NCBI GenBank assembly: GCA_017624955.1
Contig: JAGAMA010000022.1
Location: 1 to 57,360, forward strand
Direction: 5' to 3'
Length of the DNA: 57,360 nucleotides
Origin: Alistipes sp.
GTDB taxonomy: Bacteria > Bacteroidota > Bacteroidia > Bacteroidales > Rikenellaceae
The position numbers and the translations under genes were made by a program. The notes beneath the pieces are model-generated. The model was not told the DNA's origin, ran no database searches, and was given only the letters and a program-made list of their open reading frames with translations. This document shows, one piece after another, positions 8,332 through 20,486 of the stretch. Numbering within the stretch: the first letter of the stretch is position 1; each line of letters starts with the position of its first letter.

Positions 8332-10215
8332 CTATCGCCCGAATTTTATCAGCAATACATTGACATCTGCCGGCGAAACACCCGGAATACGAGCCGCTTG
8401 GCCGATCGTCTTGGGTTGGATGCGCGAAAGCTTTTGGCGCGCCTCGATCGTCAGCGAGTTCATTCCTGTAAAATCAAACCCCTCGGGAATCGAAATCTCC
8501 TCCAAACGGTGCAACTTTTCGGCAATCTGTTTTTCGCGTTCGATGTAACCGCGGTATTTGATGCGAATCTCTGCCTCCTCGATCTCCTCGGCACAGATCT
8601 CCTCTTTTTGGATAAATCGTTCGAGTTTAGGTAGCACCCGGCGCACCCCTTCGAAGGTTACGCCGTTGCGCATTAAGAGGTCGGCGAGCTTTTTTCCCTG
8701 CGTCAAAGGGTCAGAACCGACCGAAATTAAATAGTCGTTAATTTCGGCTATTTTGACACTCTGTCCTTGTGCGAAGGAAATAAGCGATTCTACATTGCGA
8801 TTTTTTTTGGTGAATTCGCCGAATCTTTTGCGTGAAACAAGTCCGATTTCGTAGCCGAGCGGAGTCAATCGCGCATCGGCATTGTCCTGTCGAAGCAGGA
8901 TTCGATACTCGGCACGCGAGGTAAACATGCGGTAAGGCTCATCGACTCCCTTCGTTACCAGGTCATCAATCAGCACGCCGATATAGGCTTCGTCGCGGTT
9001 CAAAACCACGGCCTCCTCCCCTACTCGACTTCTGTGGGCATTGATGCCCGCCATCAGACCCTGCGCTGCAGCCTCCTCATAACCGGTCGTGCCATTGACC
9101 TGGCCGGCAAAATAGAGCCCCTCGACGAGCTTCGTCTCGAGCGTATGGTGGAGCTGTGTGGGCGGAAAATAGTCATATTCGATGGCATAACCGGGTCGAT
9201 AGATGTGCAAATCCTCAAAACCCTCGATTTTCTGCAACGCCTCCCACTGCACCTCCCACGGAAGCGACGACGAGAAGCCGTTCAGGTAGTATTCGTTCGT
9301 GCGTCTGCCCTCCGGCTCAAGGAAGAGCTGGTGCTCCTCCTTATCGGCAAAGGTGCGCAATTTGTCCTCAATAGAGGGGCAATAGCGCGGCCCGATGCCG
9401 TGAATCGTGCCATTGAAAAGGGGCGAACGGTCGAAACCCGTGCGCAGGGTGTCGTGTACCTCCTTCGAGGTGTAAACCAGGAAGCAAGGAAGCTGATTCT
9501 TAACGGGTTCGGTCTCCGACGAGAAGGAGAATTTCGAGGGGTTCTCATCCCCATATTGAGGCTCCATCAGCTCGAAATTGATCGTGCGCGCATCGAGTCG
9601 GGCGGGTGTTCCGGTCTTCATGCGCCCCACCTCAAAGCCCAACTCACGGAGTTGCTCCGTGAGGCCGTGCGAGGCTTGGTCGCCGGCTCGTCCACCCTCG
9701 GCCGACGAGGAGCCGATGTGCATCAGTCCACCGAGAAAAGTACCGGCCGTCAGGATCGCCTTCTCGCACGAGAATTCAATCCCCATTTGTGTCTTAACGC
9801 CTTGAATGCGAGGTGTTTGCGATGTTTTATCGAAGACAAGCTCCGCCACCGTGTCCTGCCATAGATAGAGGTTGGTCGTATTTTCGAGGCGGTGTCGCCA
9901 CTCGGCCGAGAAGGCCTCCTTGTCGCACTGCGCACGCGGACTCCACATCGCTGCCCCCTTTGAGCGGTTGAGCATGCGGAATTGGATCGACGTAAGGTCC
10001 GTGACGATACCCATCTGACCTCCCAGCGCATCAATCTCGCGGACAATCTGCCCCTTCGCTACCCCACCCACGGCCGGGTTGCACGACATCGAAGCGAGCT
10101 TGCCGAGGTCCATCGTGAGCAGCAGCGTGCGCGAACCAAGGCGGGCAGCCGCAGCAGCAGCTTCACACCCCGCGTGTCCGCCACCGATGACGATAATATC
10201 GTAGTGTAGGATCAT
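8332..10215 (-). CDS. mnmG: tRNA uridine-34 5-carboxymethylaminomethyl modification enzyme
   Basis: FAD-dependent partner of MnmE (GidA). The complex installs the cmnm5 group on wobble U34 of several tRNAs. At 627 aa it has normal length. The Rossmann FAD motif IGGGHAGCEAAAA is at about residues 7-20 and the GGVAKGQIVREID segment follows near 50. The C-terminal helical domain that contacts MnmE ends in the usual RIPGVSPADVNVLLI. It is the last gene of the pheS operon and its ATG overlaps the ybeY stop by 4 bp (TCAT on the plus strand), suggesting translational coupling. Confidence 0.98.
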   Translation of the reverse strand: MILHYDIIVIGGGHAGCEAAAAAARLGSRTLLLTMDLGKLASMSCNPAVGGVAKGQIVREIDALGGQMGIVTDLTSIQFRMLNRSKGAAMWSPRAQCDKEAFSAEWRHRLENTTNLYLWQDTVAELVFDKTSQTPRIQGVKTQMGIEFSCEKAILTAGTFLGGLMHIGSSSAEGGRAGDQASHGLTEQLRELGFEVGRMKTGTPARLDARTINFELMEPQYGDENPSKFSFSSETEPVKNQLPCFLVYTSKEVHDTLRTGFDRSPLFNGTIHGIGPRYCPSIEDKLRTFADKEEHQLFLEPEGRRTNEYYLNGFSSSLPWEVQWEALQKIEGFEDLHIYRPGYAIEYDYFPPTQLHHTLETKLVEGLYFAGQVNGTTGYEEAAAQGLMAGINAHRSRVGEEAVVLNRDEAYIGVLIDDLVTKGVDEPYRMFTSRAEYRILLRQDNADARLTPLGYEIGLVSRKRFGEFTKKNRNVESLISFAQGQSVKIAEINDYLISVGSDPLTQGKKLADLLMRNGVTFEGVRRVLPKLERFIQKEEICAEEIEEAEIRIKYRGYIEREKQIAEKLHRLEEISIPEGFDFTGMNSLTIEARQKLSRIQPKTIGQAARIPGVSPADVNVLLIKFGR

Positions 10216-10640
10216 AACGACCAGAATTTCAAATATTTATCCTCTTTACGGTGCATCTGGGCATTGGCTCTCGGCGTTTTATCCTTTTGGCCGCAGAGGT
10301 GCAATACGCCATGTACCACTACCCTACGCATCTCCTGGATTTTCGTGGCTCCATAGATGCGGGCATTGTCGGCTACGGTCTCCACATCGATAAAAATATC
10401 GCCCGAGACTACCCCACTTCCTTTCAGGTCGCTGTAGTCAAAGGTAATGATATCGGTAAAGTAGTCGTGTCCGAGGAACTCTTTGTTCATCTCCAGCAGA
10501 CGGGCTGCCGAGCAGAAGATGTAGTTTACATCCCCCAGCCGATAGCCTTCGGCCTCGGCCACCTCTTTGAGCCACGCCGCCGTGCGGCGCTTTTCGGGGA
10601 GGCGGTATGAGCAGTCGTCGGTATAGTATTTTACAGCCAT
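10212..10640 (-). CDS. ybeY: Endoribonuclease YbeY (rRNA maturation factor)
   Basis: Small zinc-dependent endoribonuclease (142 aa) acting in 16S rRNA 3'-end maturation and ribosome quality control. The motif HGVLHLCGQKDK (about residues 109-120) carries the first two metal histidines. In many bacteria the motif ends GYDH, but here the segment reads GQKDK and no third histidine follows directly. The nearest is in QMH further on, so the third ligand is uncertain. As I recall, Bacteroidetes homologues often read GYKDK. It lies 6 nt after the EnvC-like gene and overlaps mnmG by 4 bp. Confidence 0.93.
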   Translation of the reverse strand: MAVKYYTDDCSYRLPEKRRTAAWLKEVAEAEGYRLGDVNYIFCSAARLLEMNKEFLGHDYFTDIITFDYSDLKGSGVVSGDIFIDVETVADNARIYGATKIQEMRRVVVHGVLHLCGQKDKTPRANAQMHRKEDKYLKFWSL

Positions 10641-10646
10641 AGCGTG

Positions 10647-11768
10647 CTATTTTTTGAAACAGTTGGCGGCCGACATCGTCTCCTTGGGGTTGGGCGAATA
10701 GATGCCGAAAACGATCTTGTATTCGGTCTCCATCGTGGTTACATTGACGGCGGCACCCACCGTGCCCAAAGTCCCGTTTTTAGCCACTTTTTGACCCTTT
10801 TCAACGCTTGTCGAACCGAGGTTGGTGTAGGAGGTGATGTACTCGCCATGCGCCACAAAAACCTCGTATTTTGCCGTGATGCGGTTGCGTTTGATATCGA
10901 CCACCTTGCCCTCGTAGATCGAGCGTACGGCGGCCCCCTTTGCGCCTGTGATTTCGGCCATGTTGCCCTTGTAGCGCTTCACGCGACCACCCACCACGGG
11001 CAGGTTCAGGTTCTGCGTGCGCGCCGAGAACGAAGCTCCCTCCTTGTTGCCCTTCGTGAGCTTGCGCAGCTCGCTGATGGCCACCGAGAGTTGCTCCTCC
11101 TGCTCCATCTTGCGTTGCAGGGCCTGCTTCTCCTTGTTGGTCATCTTGCGGATCTCCTGCTTGGCCGCCGTGGCATCGCGTTGCAGGCGCTTCTTCTGCC
11201 CCTCGACCTTCTGCGATACGGAGTCAAGCTCCTTTTGGCGACTTTCGAGGCGCAGTTTCTCATCCGCCACGCTTGTTTTCAACTCGTTGATTTCGCGCAG
11301 CTTACGCTCACGAAGCGAGGCCATCTCACGCATCATGGTAAGGCGACGCGCCACATCGGCAAAGTTGCGCGACGAGAGGATGTAACTGATGTAGTTTTGC
11401 TGGCGGTAGTTGCGATAGGCTTCGCGCGCCAGATTGCTGTATTGTGTGCGGTTTTTGTCGAGCTCCTCCTGCAGGCTGTCGGCCATGGCATTGGAGCGAA
11501 GCACCTGCTTTTCGATGCGCGAGGCTTCCCGCTCGGTCTCCGAAAGGAGCTGGTTGCGCTGTGCAATTTGGCGCGCCAGGCGGCGGGCACGCTCCTCGGT
11601 TGTCTTGCGACTCTTCTGCAACTTTCCAATCGCCTCCTCTTCGGCGGCAATCTTCTTTTCAAGTGCTGCGATCGCCTTTTTCTTCTCCTCGACCTGACGA
11701 TCGGTCTGGGCGGTGGCTGTAAGGTTCACCGTCAGCAGTAAAACGCATATCGCCAAAAATCTTCGCAT
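10647..11768 (-). CDS. EnvC-like murein hydrolase activator with degenerate LytM domain
   Basis: Predicted secreted protein (373 aa). A signal peptide covers about residues 1-20 and a very long charged coiled coil about 21-250. The C-terminal peptidase-M23/LytM fold covers about 255-373 (NLPVVGGRVKRYKG to the end). The zinc-binding HxxxD and HxH motifs of active LytM enzymes are missing: the first region reads GGRVKRYKG and the second VFVAHGEYITSY. This matches EnvC-type activators, which stimulate amidases rather than cut murein. An amidase partner is not in the window. It lies 24 nt downstream of the TPR gene and 6 nt upstream of ybeY. Confidence 0.88.
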   Translation of the reverse strand: MRRFLAICVLLLTVNLTATAQTDRQVEEKKKAIAALEKKIAAEEEAIGKLQKSRKTTEERARRLARQIAQRNQLLSETEREASRIEKQVLRSNAMADSLQEELDKNRTQYSNLAREAYRNYRQQNYISYILSSRNFADVARRLTMMREMASLRERKLREINELKTSVADEKLRLESRQKELDSVSQKVEGQKKRLQRDATAAKQEIRKMTNKEKQALQRKMEQEEQLSVAISELRKLTKGNKEGASFSARTQNLNLPVVGGRVKRYKGNMAEITGAKGAAVRSIYEGKVVDIKRNRITAKYEVFVAHGEYITSYTNLGSTSVEKGQKVAKNGTLGTVGAAVNVTTMETEYKIVFGIYSPNPKETMSAANCFKK

Positions 11769-11792
11769 CGTGCGGTAGGGTAGGGGATTAGC

Positions 11793-13547
11793 TTATTTTT
11801 GTTCGCTCTTTTTCTCGACTTTGGGGCGCTTCATGCGCTCCTCGATCACCGCTTTGTCGTAGCCCTTGTCGAGCGCCTTTTTCCAATAGGTCTCGGCCAT
11901 AAACTGCTCACCCAGGGCGTGGAGAATATCGCCATAGTGGAGCAGCAGTTCCCGACTCTTTTGTCCATCGAGTGCCACGGCCTGGCGCATGAGTTGGCGC
12001 GCCTCCTCCAGGCGACCCAGCTTGAAGAGAATCCAGGCCTGGGTATCCATGTAGGTCGGGTTGCGGTCGGTAAGTTCAGTAACCCGCTCGGCCATCTTCA
12101 GGGCTTGCTCCAACTGCTTGCCCTCGAGCGAGAGGAAGTAGGCCCAGTTATTGAGTACCAGGACATTGTCGGGGTTGTACTTCAGCGCCTTTTTGTAGGC
12201 CTTGTAGCAATCCCGTCGGTACATCTTCTTAAGCAGGAAGCCCGAAGCCTCCTCCTGGGCGTGGTACACATCGCCGATTTGTCCCCAAATCTGGCTGCGG
12301 AGACTATCCGTATCGGCAAATTGGAGCGCCTTTTTGTAGCTCGATACCGCCCCGATAAAGTTATCCATGCGGTACTTCACGTTGCCCTCGGCCAGGTGAA
12401 GCTCGATCTTGTCGGGGAAGAGCGTAAGCGCCTCATTGACATACTTTTTTACCGAGTCGGGCCGCTCCAGGTAGCTCTCGATATCGATTACCGTGAGGTA
12501 GTACTCCGACACGGCCGGGCGATCCGATAGATGATTTTTGTAGTGCTTGAGCGCCTCCTCCAACTGCCCCGAGGCGATCAGGTGGTTGGCGTAAAGCTCC
12601 ACCACCCGTTTGTCGGTGGGGTAGCGGATTGCCAGCAGCGAGGCTAAGTCGTGCAGCTGAAAGTAGTTGGCGCGGTAGAAGTCGATCTCCGACGTGAAAA
12701 GCTCGAAGCGGCGGATCTTCTGCTCGAGGGGCATCTCCTCCGAGAGGAAGAGCTTGCGCGTGACCCACAGCATCGATCGAAAATCCTGACGGGCGTTGAA
12801 GAAGTCGGACATCGACATCAGCGTTTCGAGGTTCGTCGAGTCGATCTTCAGCGCGGTGTCGTAGGCTCGGCGCGCCAGCGAGTCCTTGCCCTGCACGCCG
12901 TAGAGCTCGGCCAAAACAACGTGATGTTCAGCCTCATAGGGCATCTCCTCGGCCAGCGTTTGAGCCTCCTGCAGGGCACGATCCGTCTGCTTGGTCTGGA
13001 TCAGCAGGTGGCGCTTCATCTTGCTCAGGTAGGGGTGGCGACCCATGCGCACCTCGGCCGAATCGAGCGTGGCGATGGCCGAGTAGGGTTGCTTGTTCTG
13101 CTCGTAGAGGGCCGCCAGGATGCGGTAGACATCCAGGTCCTTCGGATCCTGCTCGTTGAGCCTGCGGTAGAGGGGTAGCGCCTCTTCGTAGGCCTCGTTC
13201 ATGAGCAGTGTCTGCCCGTAGGTGCGCACATACCAGGGGTTGGTCGAATCGGCCGCATAGGCTCGTTCGGCCCAGGTGCGCGCCTCCTGCGGAGTGCGGC
13301 TCAGGTTGTTGGTGATGAGGGCGAAGTAGGCCGGTGCATAGCTTGAATCCTGTTGCACGGCCTGCTCCAGCAGGGCTCGTCCGCGTGCCGTATCCTGGTG
13401 GATGCGGAGCGCCTTGATGCCCTCCGTATAGAGAAAAACGCTTCGCAGCGAATCCCCCTCTTCGGGTCGTTGCGCTCCCACCCCTCCGACCGCAAAGGCG
13501 GTCAGAAAAAAGCCTAAGAGCGCAACTATTGCAACAAAGCGTTTCAT
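11793..13547 (-). CDS. Tetratricopeptide-repeat protein with signal peptide
   Basis: 584 aa with an N-terminal signal sequence (about residues 1-22) and at least eight degenerate TPR helix pairs from about 35 to the end. Clear repeat segments are AWAERAYAADSTNPWYV near 90, AYKKALKYNPDNVLVLNNWAYFLS near 440 and YMDTQAWILFKLGRLEEA near 490. It has a lysine-rich C-terminus. No catalytic domain is visible, so it is likely a periplasmic or outer-membrane-associated scaffold. Between pheS and an EnvC-like factor, a cell-envelope role is plausible but unproven. Confidence 0.88.
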   Translation of the reverse strand: MKRFVAIVALLGFFLTAFAVGGVGAQRPEEGDSLRSVFLYTEGIKALRIHQDTARGRALLEQAVQQDSSYAPAYFALITNNLSRTPQEARTWAERAYAADSTNPWYVRTYGQTLLMNEAYEEALPLYRRLNEQDPKDLDVYRILAALYEQNKQPYSAIATLDSAEVRMGRHPYLSKMKRHLLIQTKQTDRALQEAQTLAEEMPYEAEHHVVLAELYGVQGKDSLARRAYDTALKIDSTNLETLMSMSDFFNARQDFRSMLWVTRKLFLSEEMPLEQKIRRFELFTSEIDFYRANYFQLHDLASLLAIRYPTDKRVVELYANHLIASGQLEEALKHYKNHLSDRPAVSEYYLTVIDIESYLERPDSVKKYVNEALTLFPDKIELHLAEGNVKYRMDNFIGAVSSYKKALQFADTDSLRSQIWGQIGDVYHAQEEASGFLLKKMYRRDCYKAYKKALKYNPDNVLVLNNWAYFLSLEGKQLEQALKMAERVTELTDRNPTYMDTQAWILFKLGRLEEARQLMRQAVALDGQKSRELLLHYGDILHALGEQFMAETYWKKALDKGYDKAVIEERMKRPKVEKKSEQK

Positions 13548-13574
13548 CTTTTCGGTTATAAGGTTCGCGGCGGC

Positions 13575-14618
13575 TTACAGCGCGTCGTCGAACTGGTGCA
13601 GGAAGCGGACATCGTTCTCGAAGTAGAGGCGGAGGTCCTTCACGCCGTACTTCAGCATGGCGATACGCTCAATACCCATACCAAAGGCGAAGCCCGAATA
13701 CTTCTCGGGGTCGATATTGCTGGCCTTCAGCACGTTGGGGTCTACCATACCGCAACCCATGATCTCCAACCAGCCCGTACCCTTGCAGACGGGGCAACCC
13801 TTGCCACCGCACAAGTTACACGATACGTCGACCTCGGCCGAAGGCTCCGTGAAGGGGAAGTAGGAGGGGCGCATGCGGATCTGTGCCTGCTCGCCGAAGA
13901 TCTCCTTGGCGAAGTAGAGCAGCGACTGCTTCATATCGGCAAACGAAACACCCTCGTCAATATACAGACCCTCGATCTGGTGGAAGATGCAGTGTGCGCG
14001 GTACGAAATGGCCTCGTTGCGGAATACGCGACCCGGGCAGATGACGCGGATGGGCGGCTTTTGGTGCTCCATCGTGCGTACCTGGATCGACGAGGTGTGG
14101 GTGCGCAGCAGGATATCCTTCGGATTGGGCTCCGTGCCCTGCTTCTCGATGAAGAAGGTGTCCTGCATGTCGCGTGCGGGGTGTTCGGGCGGGAAGTTCA
14201 GCGACGTAAAGACATGCTGGTCATCCTCGATCTCGGGACCGTCGGCTACCGTGTAGCCCAGGCGTGCAAAGACCTCGACAATCTCGTTCTTGACGAGCGA
14301 GATGGGGTGGCGCGAACCAAGCTCCTCGGCCGTACCCGGGCAGGTCATATCGCCGATCGTGCAACCACACTCCGAAGCCGAGTTTTGCAACTCCTCGCGT
14401 AGGGTGTTGATACGCGTTACGGCCTCATTTTTGAGGGCGTTGAGTTTCTGACCCAGCTCGCGCTTGAGCTCGGGAGCTACGGTCTTGAACTCATCCATCA
14501 GGGCGGTCAGCTCACCCTTCTTGCCGAGGATGCGGATGCGGAATTCTTCGATCTCGGCGGCTGCTTTGGGTTTGAACTCTTCGACTTGTCGCAGAAGTTC
14601 GTTGATTTTTTCAATCAT
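13575..14618 (-). CDS. pheS: Phenylalanyl-tRNA synthetase alpha subunit
   Basis: Catalytic alpha subunit (347 aa) of the (alpha-beta)2 class II enzyme charging tRNA-Phe. An N-terminal coiled coil (residues 1-85) binds tRNA. Class II motif 2 lies around FRNEAISYRAHCIFHQIEG and motif 3 is GMGIERIAML near residue 316. A cysteine-rich insert, CNLCGGKGCPVCKG, near 270 could bind zinc and is common in this family. pheT is absent from the window. It is the first gene of a five-gene operon with a TAACTTTG -7 element 66 bp upstream. Confidence 0.97.
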   Translation of the reverse strand: MIEKINELLRQVEEFKPKAAAEIEEFRIRILGKKGELTALMDEFKTVAPELKRELGQKLNALKNEAVTRINTLREELQNSASECGCTIGDMTCPGTAEELGSRHPISLVKNEIVEVFARLGYTVADGPEIEDDQHVFTSLNFPPEHPARDMQDTFFIEKQGTEPNPKDILLRTHTSSIQVRTMEHQKPPIRVICPGRVFRNEAISYRAHCIFHQIEGLYIDEGVSFADMKQSLLYFAKEIFGEQAQIRMRPSYFPFTEPSAEVDVSCNLCGGKGCPVCKGTGWLEIMGCGMVDPNVLKASNIDPEKYSGFAFGMGIERIAMLKYGVKDLRLYFENDVRFLHQFDDAL

Positions 14619-14662
14619 ATTTTGAATGTTAACTCTTTTTTCGCTATTTTTGGGCGTTGTGA

Positions 14663-14679
14663 TTAGAACATAGTTCTAA
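14663..14679. promoter_or_regulatory. Palindromic operator-like site between pheS and the patatin gene
   Basis: TTAGAAC and GTTCTAA form perfect 7-bp arms around ATA. The site sits just downstream of the pheS -7 element, about where pheS transcription should start, and 28 bp before the divergent patatin gene. A repressor here could affect both. No regulator is encoded nearby. Confidence 0.4.
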
Positions 14680-14683
14680 CATG

Positions 14684-14691
14684 CAAAGTTA
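14684..14691 (-). promoter_or_regulatory. Promoter -7 element for the pheS operon
   Basis: On the minus strand TAACTTTG matches TAnnTTTG and lies 66 bp before the pheS start codon. Confidence 0.55.
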
Positions 14692-14706
14692 GTAAAAAAA
14701 GTTAGG

Positions 14707-17037
14707 ATGCGAAAATATCTGCTCATTATAGCCGCCTTAGTTTGGTTTTTCGTGCCGGTTTCGGCCACGAATAGCCCCAAAACGCCCGCTCGTCAGGGTG
14801 TCGGCCTTGTTTTGAGCGGTGGTGGTGCCAAGGGTTTGTACCATATCGGCGTGCTCGAAGCGCTCGAGGAGAGCGGTGTGCCGATCGATTATGTGGCCGG
14901 AACATCGATGGGTTCGATCATCGGAGCGCTCTACGCCGCAGGCTACTCGCCGCAGGAGATGCGCGAGCTGGCGCTCTCGGGTGCCATCCGGCAGTGGGTC
15001 TCGGGGCGCATCGATCCTACGATCTACATGCCCTATTACCGCCAGGTGGGTAACTCGCCCTCGTTTATCAACCTGTGGCTCGATTTTTCGGACGAGAAGC
15101 AGACCTTCCAGCTGCCCAAGAACCTGATCTCCTCGACCCAGATCGACATGGCGCTCATCGAGCTCTTTGCCCCGGCATCGACAGCAGCCGACAACGACTT
15201 CTCGAAGCTCATGATCCCGTTCCTCTGCGTGGCGGCCGACATGAATAAGCGCGCACCCGTTACGCTCGACGAGGGATCGCTGCCTGAGGCGATTCGATCG
15301 TCGATGGCTATTCCGTTGGCTTTCAAGCCCGTAAAGCGCGACTCGATGCTGCTATACGACGGCGGTATCTACGACAATTTCCCCTGGCGCGCCCTCGATC
15401 GGAAGCATAACCCCGAACTGCTGATCGGCTCGATCTGCACCTCGGGCGAGATGCAACCCGATGGCGAGGAGTCGCTCGTGGATCAGGCGGTGCTGATCGC
15501 CATGAGCGGATCGGACTACACGATGCCCGAGGATCGCTCGGTGACGATTCATCGTGCCGTGCAGGTCGGCATGCTCGACTTCGACAATGCCGAACCGGTG
15601 ATGCAGGCCGGCTATGAGGATGCCATGCGGCAGATGCCTGCCATCCTGGAGCGCATCCCTGCCGAGGCCCGCATGACAAAGGAGCAATACGCCGAGCGCC
15701 GTGAAAAATTCCGTCGCAAGTGTCCTCCGTTGATCTTCAACAACTACGAGATTGCAGGCGTGAACGATGAGCAGATCGCCTACATCCGTGACTATATGCG
15801 TACCGACCTGCACGGCAACGATCGCCAGCGCCAGATGAACCTGGAGCGCCTGCGCGAGAACACCTACCGCCTGCTCGTTACGGGTGATTATCAGATGGAT
15901 GTGCCGCGCGTAAGCTACGATAAGAAGAGCGAGCGTTACAGCTTCTCGGCCGAGCTTACGGCGCGTCCGAACCTCAAACTCACGATCGGAGGTAACATCT
16001 CTTCGACCGCCTTCAACCAGGCCTACATCGGTTTGAACTACCAGTCGTTCGGTCGTGCCGCCCACCGCTTCGGTGCCAACCTCTACCTCGGGCCGACCCA
16101 CACCTGGGGTTCGCTCGGCGGGCGCATGGACTTCTATTTCAACGACCCCTTCTTCCTGACCTACGCCTACAACTTCTCGACCGAGAACAACCGCCACGGC
16201 TCGTTTGGCCGCATCACGGAGATCGACAACACGCTGGCCGTGAAGCAGAGCGAGAGCTTCGGCTCGTTTGGTCTCGGCTTCCGCCTCACGCACCGTTCGC
16301 TCGTGGAGCTGAAGCTCCATGCGGGCCATAGCAACTACCACAATACCACCTCCTTAGATCTGGATCAGAGCGACCATACCCGCTTCTGGTTCTACGGAGC
16401 GAAGTTGGAGCTGGCCCGCAACACGCTCGATAAATTTATCTACCCGACACGCGGTTCGGAGCTCCACCTCTCGGCGATCTACCTCGGTGGCCGCGACCGC
16501 TATTCGTTGGAGGATCATAGCACCTTCCAGCCCGGCACGGGGCGCAGCTGGTACGGCGGGCGTTTCCAGTATGAGAAGATCTTCAACATGCCCTCCCCCT
16601 CCTGGTTTATGCTGGGTGTGAACCTCGATGCGGTCTATACCAACCATCCCAAGTTCACCTCCGAGGGTGCTACGCTCATGACCCTTCCGGCCTATGAGCC
16701 GATTCCCCATGCCCACATGGTCTTTATGCCCGACTTCTCGGCCAAGCGATTTGTGGCAGGTGGTTTGAATCCCACCTTCTCCTTCACGCCCAACTTCTTC
16801 CTGCGCACCGGCTTCTACGCCATGTACCGCAGCCGCAACGACTACGCCTCCGGCACCCTGGTTGATTGGGAGGATCGTCAGCTCAACTTCATCACCGAGG
16901 CCGCCTTGGTCTATCACACCCCCATCGGCCCCGTGAATCTCTCCCTCATCAAATACGGCATCGATAGTTGGAAAAACATGTATCTCATGTTTAATTTTGG
17001 GTATCCTATCTTTGCGCCCAAAGCCACCTTCTATTAG
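14707..17037 (+). CDS. Patatin-like phospholipase with C-terminal outer-membrane barrel
   Basis: 776 aa, exported (signal peptide about residues 1-21). Residues 30-240 form a patatin domain: oxyanion loop GGGAKGLYHIG (about 38-48), nucleophile Ser67 in GTSMG, and dyad Asp218 in DGG. A POTRA-like segment (about 345-400) and an Omp85/BamA-type beta-barrel rich in Tyr and Phe (about 410-776) follow, ending in aromatic FY. The layout matches PlpD-type class A surface phospholipases, so lipid hydrolysis at or beyond the outer membrane is inferred. It is a single gene diverging from pheS. A dispersed repeat starts directly after its TAG. Confidence 0.9.
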   Translation: MRKYLLIIAALVWFFVPVSATNSPKTPARQGVGLVLSGGGAKGLYHIGVLEALEESGVPIDYVAGTSMGSIIGALYAAGYSPQEMRELALSGAIRQWVSGRIDPTIYMPYYRQVGNSPSFINLWLDFSDEKQTFQLPKNLISSTQIDMALIELFAPASTAADNDFSKLMIPFLCVAADMNKRAPVTLDEGSLPEAIRSSMAIPLAFKPVKRDSMLLYDGGIYDNFPWRALDRKHNPELLIGSICTSGEMQPDGEESLVDQAVLIAMSGSDYTMPEDRSVTIHRAVQVGMLDFDNAEPVMQAGYEDAMRQMPAILERIPAEARMTKEQYAERREKFRRKCPPLIFNNYEIAGVNDEQIAYIRDYMRTDLHGNDRQRQMNLERLRENTYRLLVTGDYQMDVPRVSYDKKSERYSFSAELTARPNLKLTIGGNISSTAFNQAYIGLNYQSFGRAAHRFGANLYLGPTHTWGSLGGRMDFYFNDPFFLTYAYNFSTENNRHGSFGRITEIDNTLAVKQSESFGSFGLGFRLTHRSLVELKLHAGHSNYHNTTSLDLDQSDHTRFWFYGAKLELARNTLDKFIYPTRGSELHLSAIYLGGRDRYSLEDHSTFQPGTGRSWYGGRFQYEKIFNMPSPSWFMLGVNLDAVYTNHPKFTSEGATLMTLPAYEPIPHAHMVFMPDFSAKRFVAGGLNPTFSFTPNFFLRTGFYAMYRSRNDYASGTLVDWEDRQLNFITEAALVYHTPIGPVNLSLIKYGIDSWKNMYLMFNFGYPIFAPKATFY

Positions 17038-17169
17038 TTTTTCGATTTTATAGGGCAGATTTTGCACCTTACTTGTCCGGCCTGAATGGGAAATACGCTT
17101 AGTATGTCCCATCCAGGCCGAACTGCGGCGGCACAAAATCTGCTCCTCTAAAATCAAAAAACGGTCGTG
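17038..17169 (-). repeat. 132-bp dispersed structured repeat, copy 1
   Basis: It starts directly after the patatin stop codon. It is about 89% identical over 132 bp (14 mismatches, no gap by eye) to 26731-26862, and a diverged third copy lies at about 22848-22965. On the minus strand an outer stem GATTTTA...GCAGATTTTG/CAAAATCTGC...TAAAATC encloses an inner hairpin of about 18 bp (CGGCCTG/CAGGCCG, ATGGGA/TCCCAT, ATAC/GTAT). A reading frame with FLILEEQIL is open in all copies but has no credible start. Confidence 0.75.
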
Positions 17170-17188
17170 ATTTTCACGACCGTTTTTC
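17161..17188. terminator. Bidirectional terminator between the patatin and lacZ genes
   Basis: ACGGTCGTG/CACGACCGT (9 bp, loop ATTTT) is flanked by A/T tracts, so it can act on both converging genes. The left arm is shared with repeat copy 1; copy 2 keeps only this arm. Confidence 0.8.
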
Positions 17189-17222
17189 AACTTTCAACTT
17201 TTCAACTTTTCAACTTTTCCCT

Positions 17223-17225
<3 letters not shown>
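17186..17225 (-). repeat. 8-bp repeat array starting at the lacZ stop codon
   Basis: On the minus strand, right after TAA, AAAAGTTG-like units repeat about four times at 7-8 bp spacing and run into the terminator. The same words occur at the end of the murE array and near 52731. Confidence 0.7.
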
Positions 17226-20480
<3,255 letters not shown>

Positions 20481-20486
20481 CTAAGC

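Noticed and set aside
17038-17190. Micro-protein encoded by the dispersed repeat (frame with FLILEEQIL)
   Set aside because: The frame is open in all copies but has no shared start codon or ribosome site, and the compensatory changes fit a base-paired structure better.
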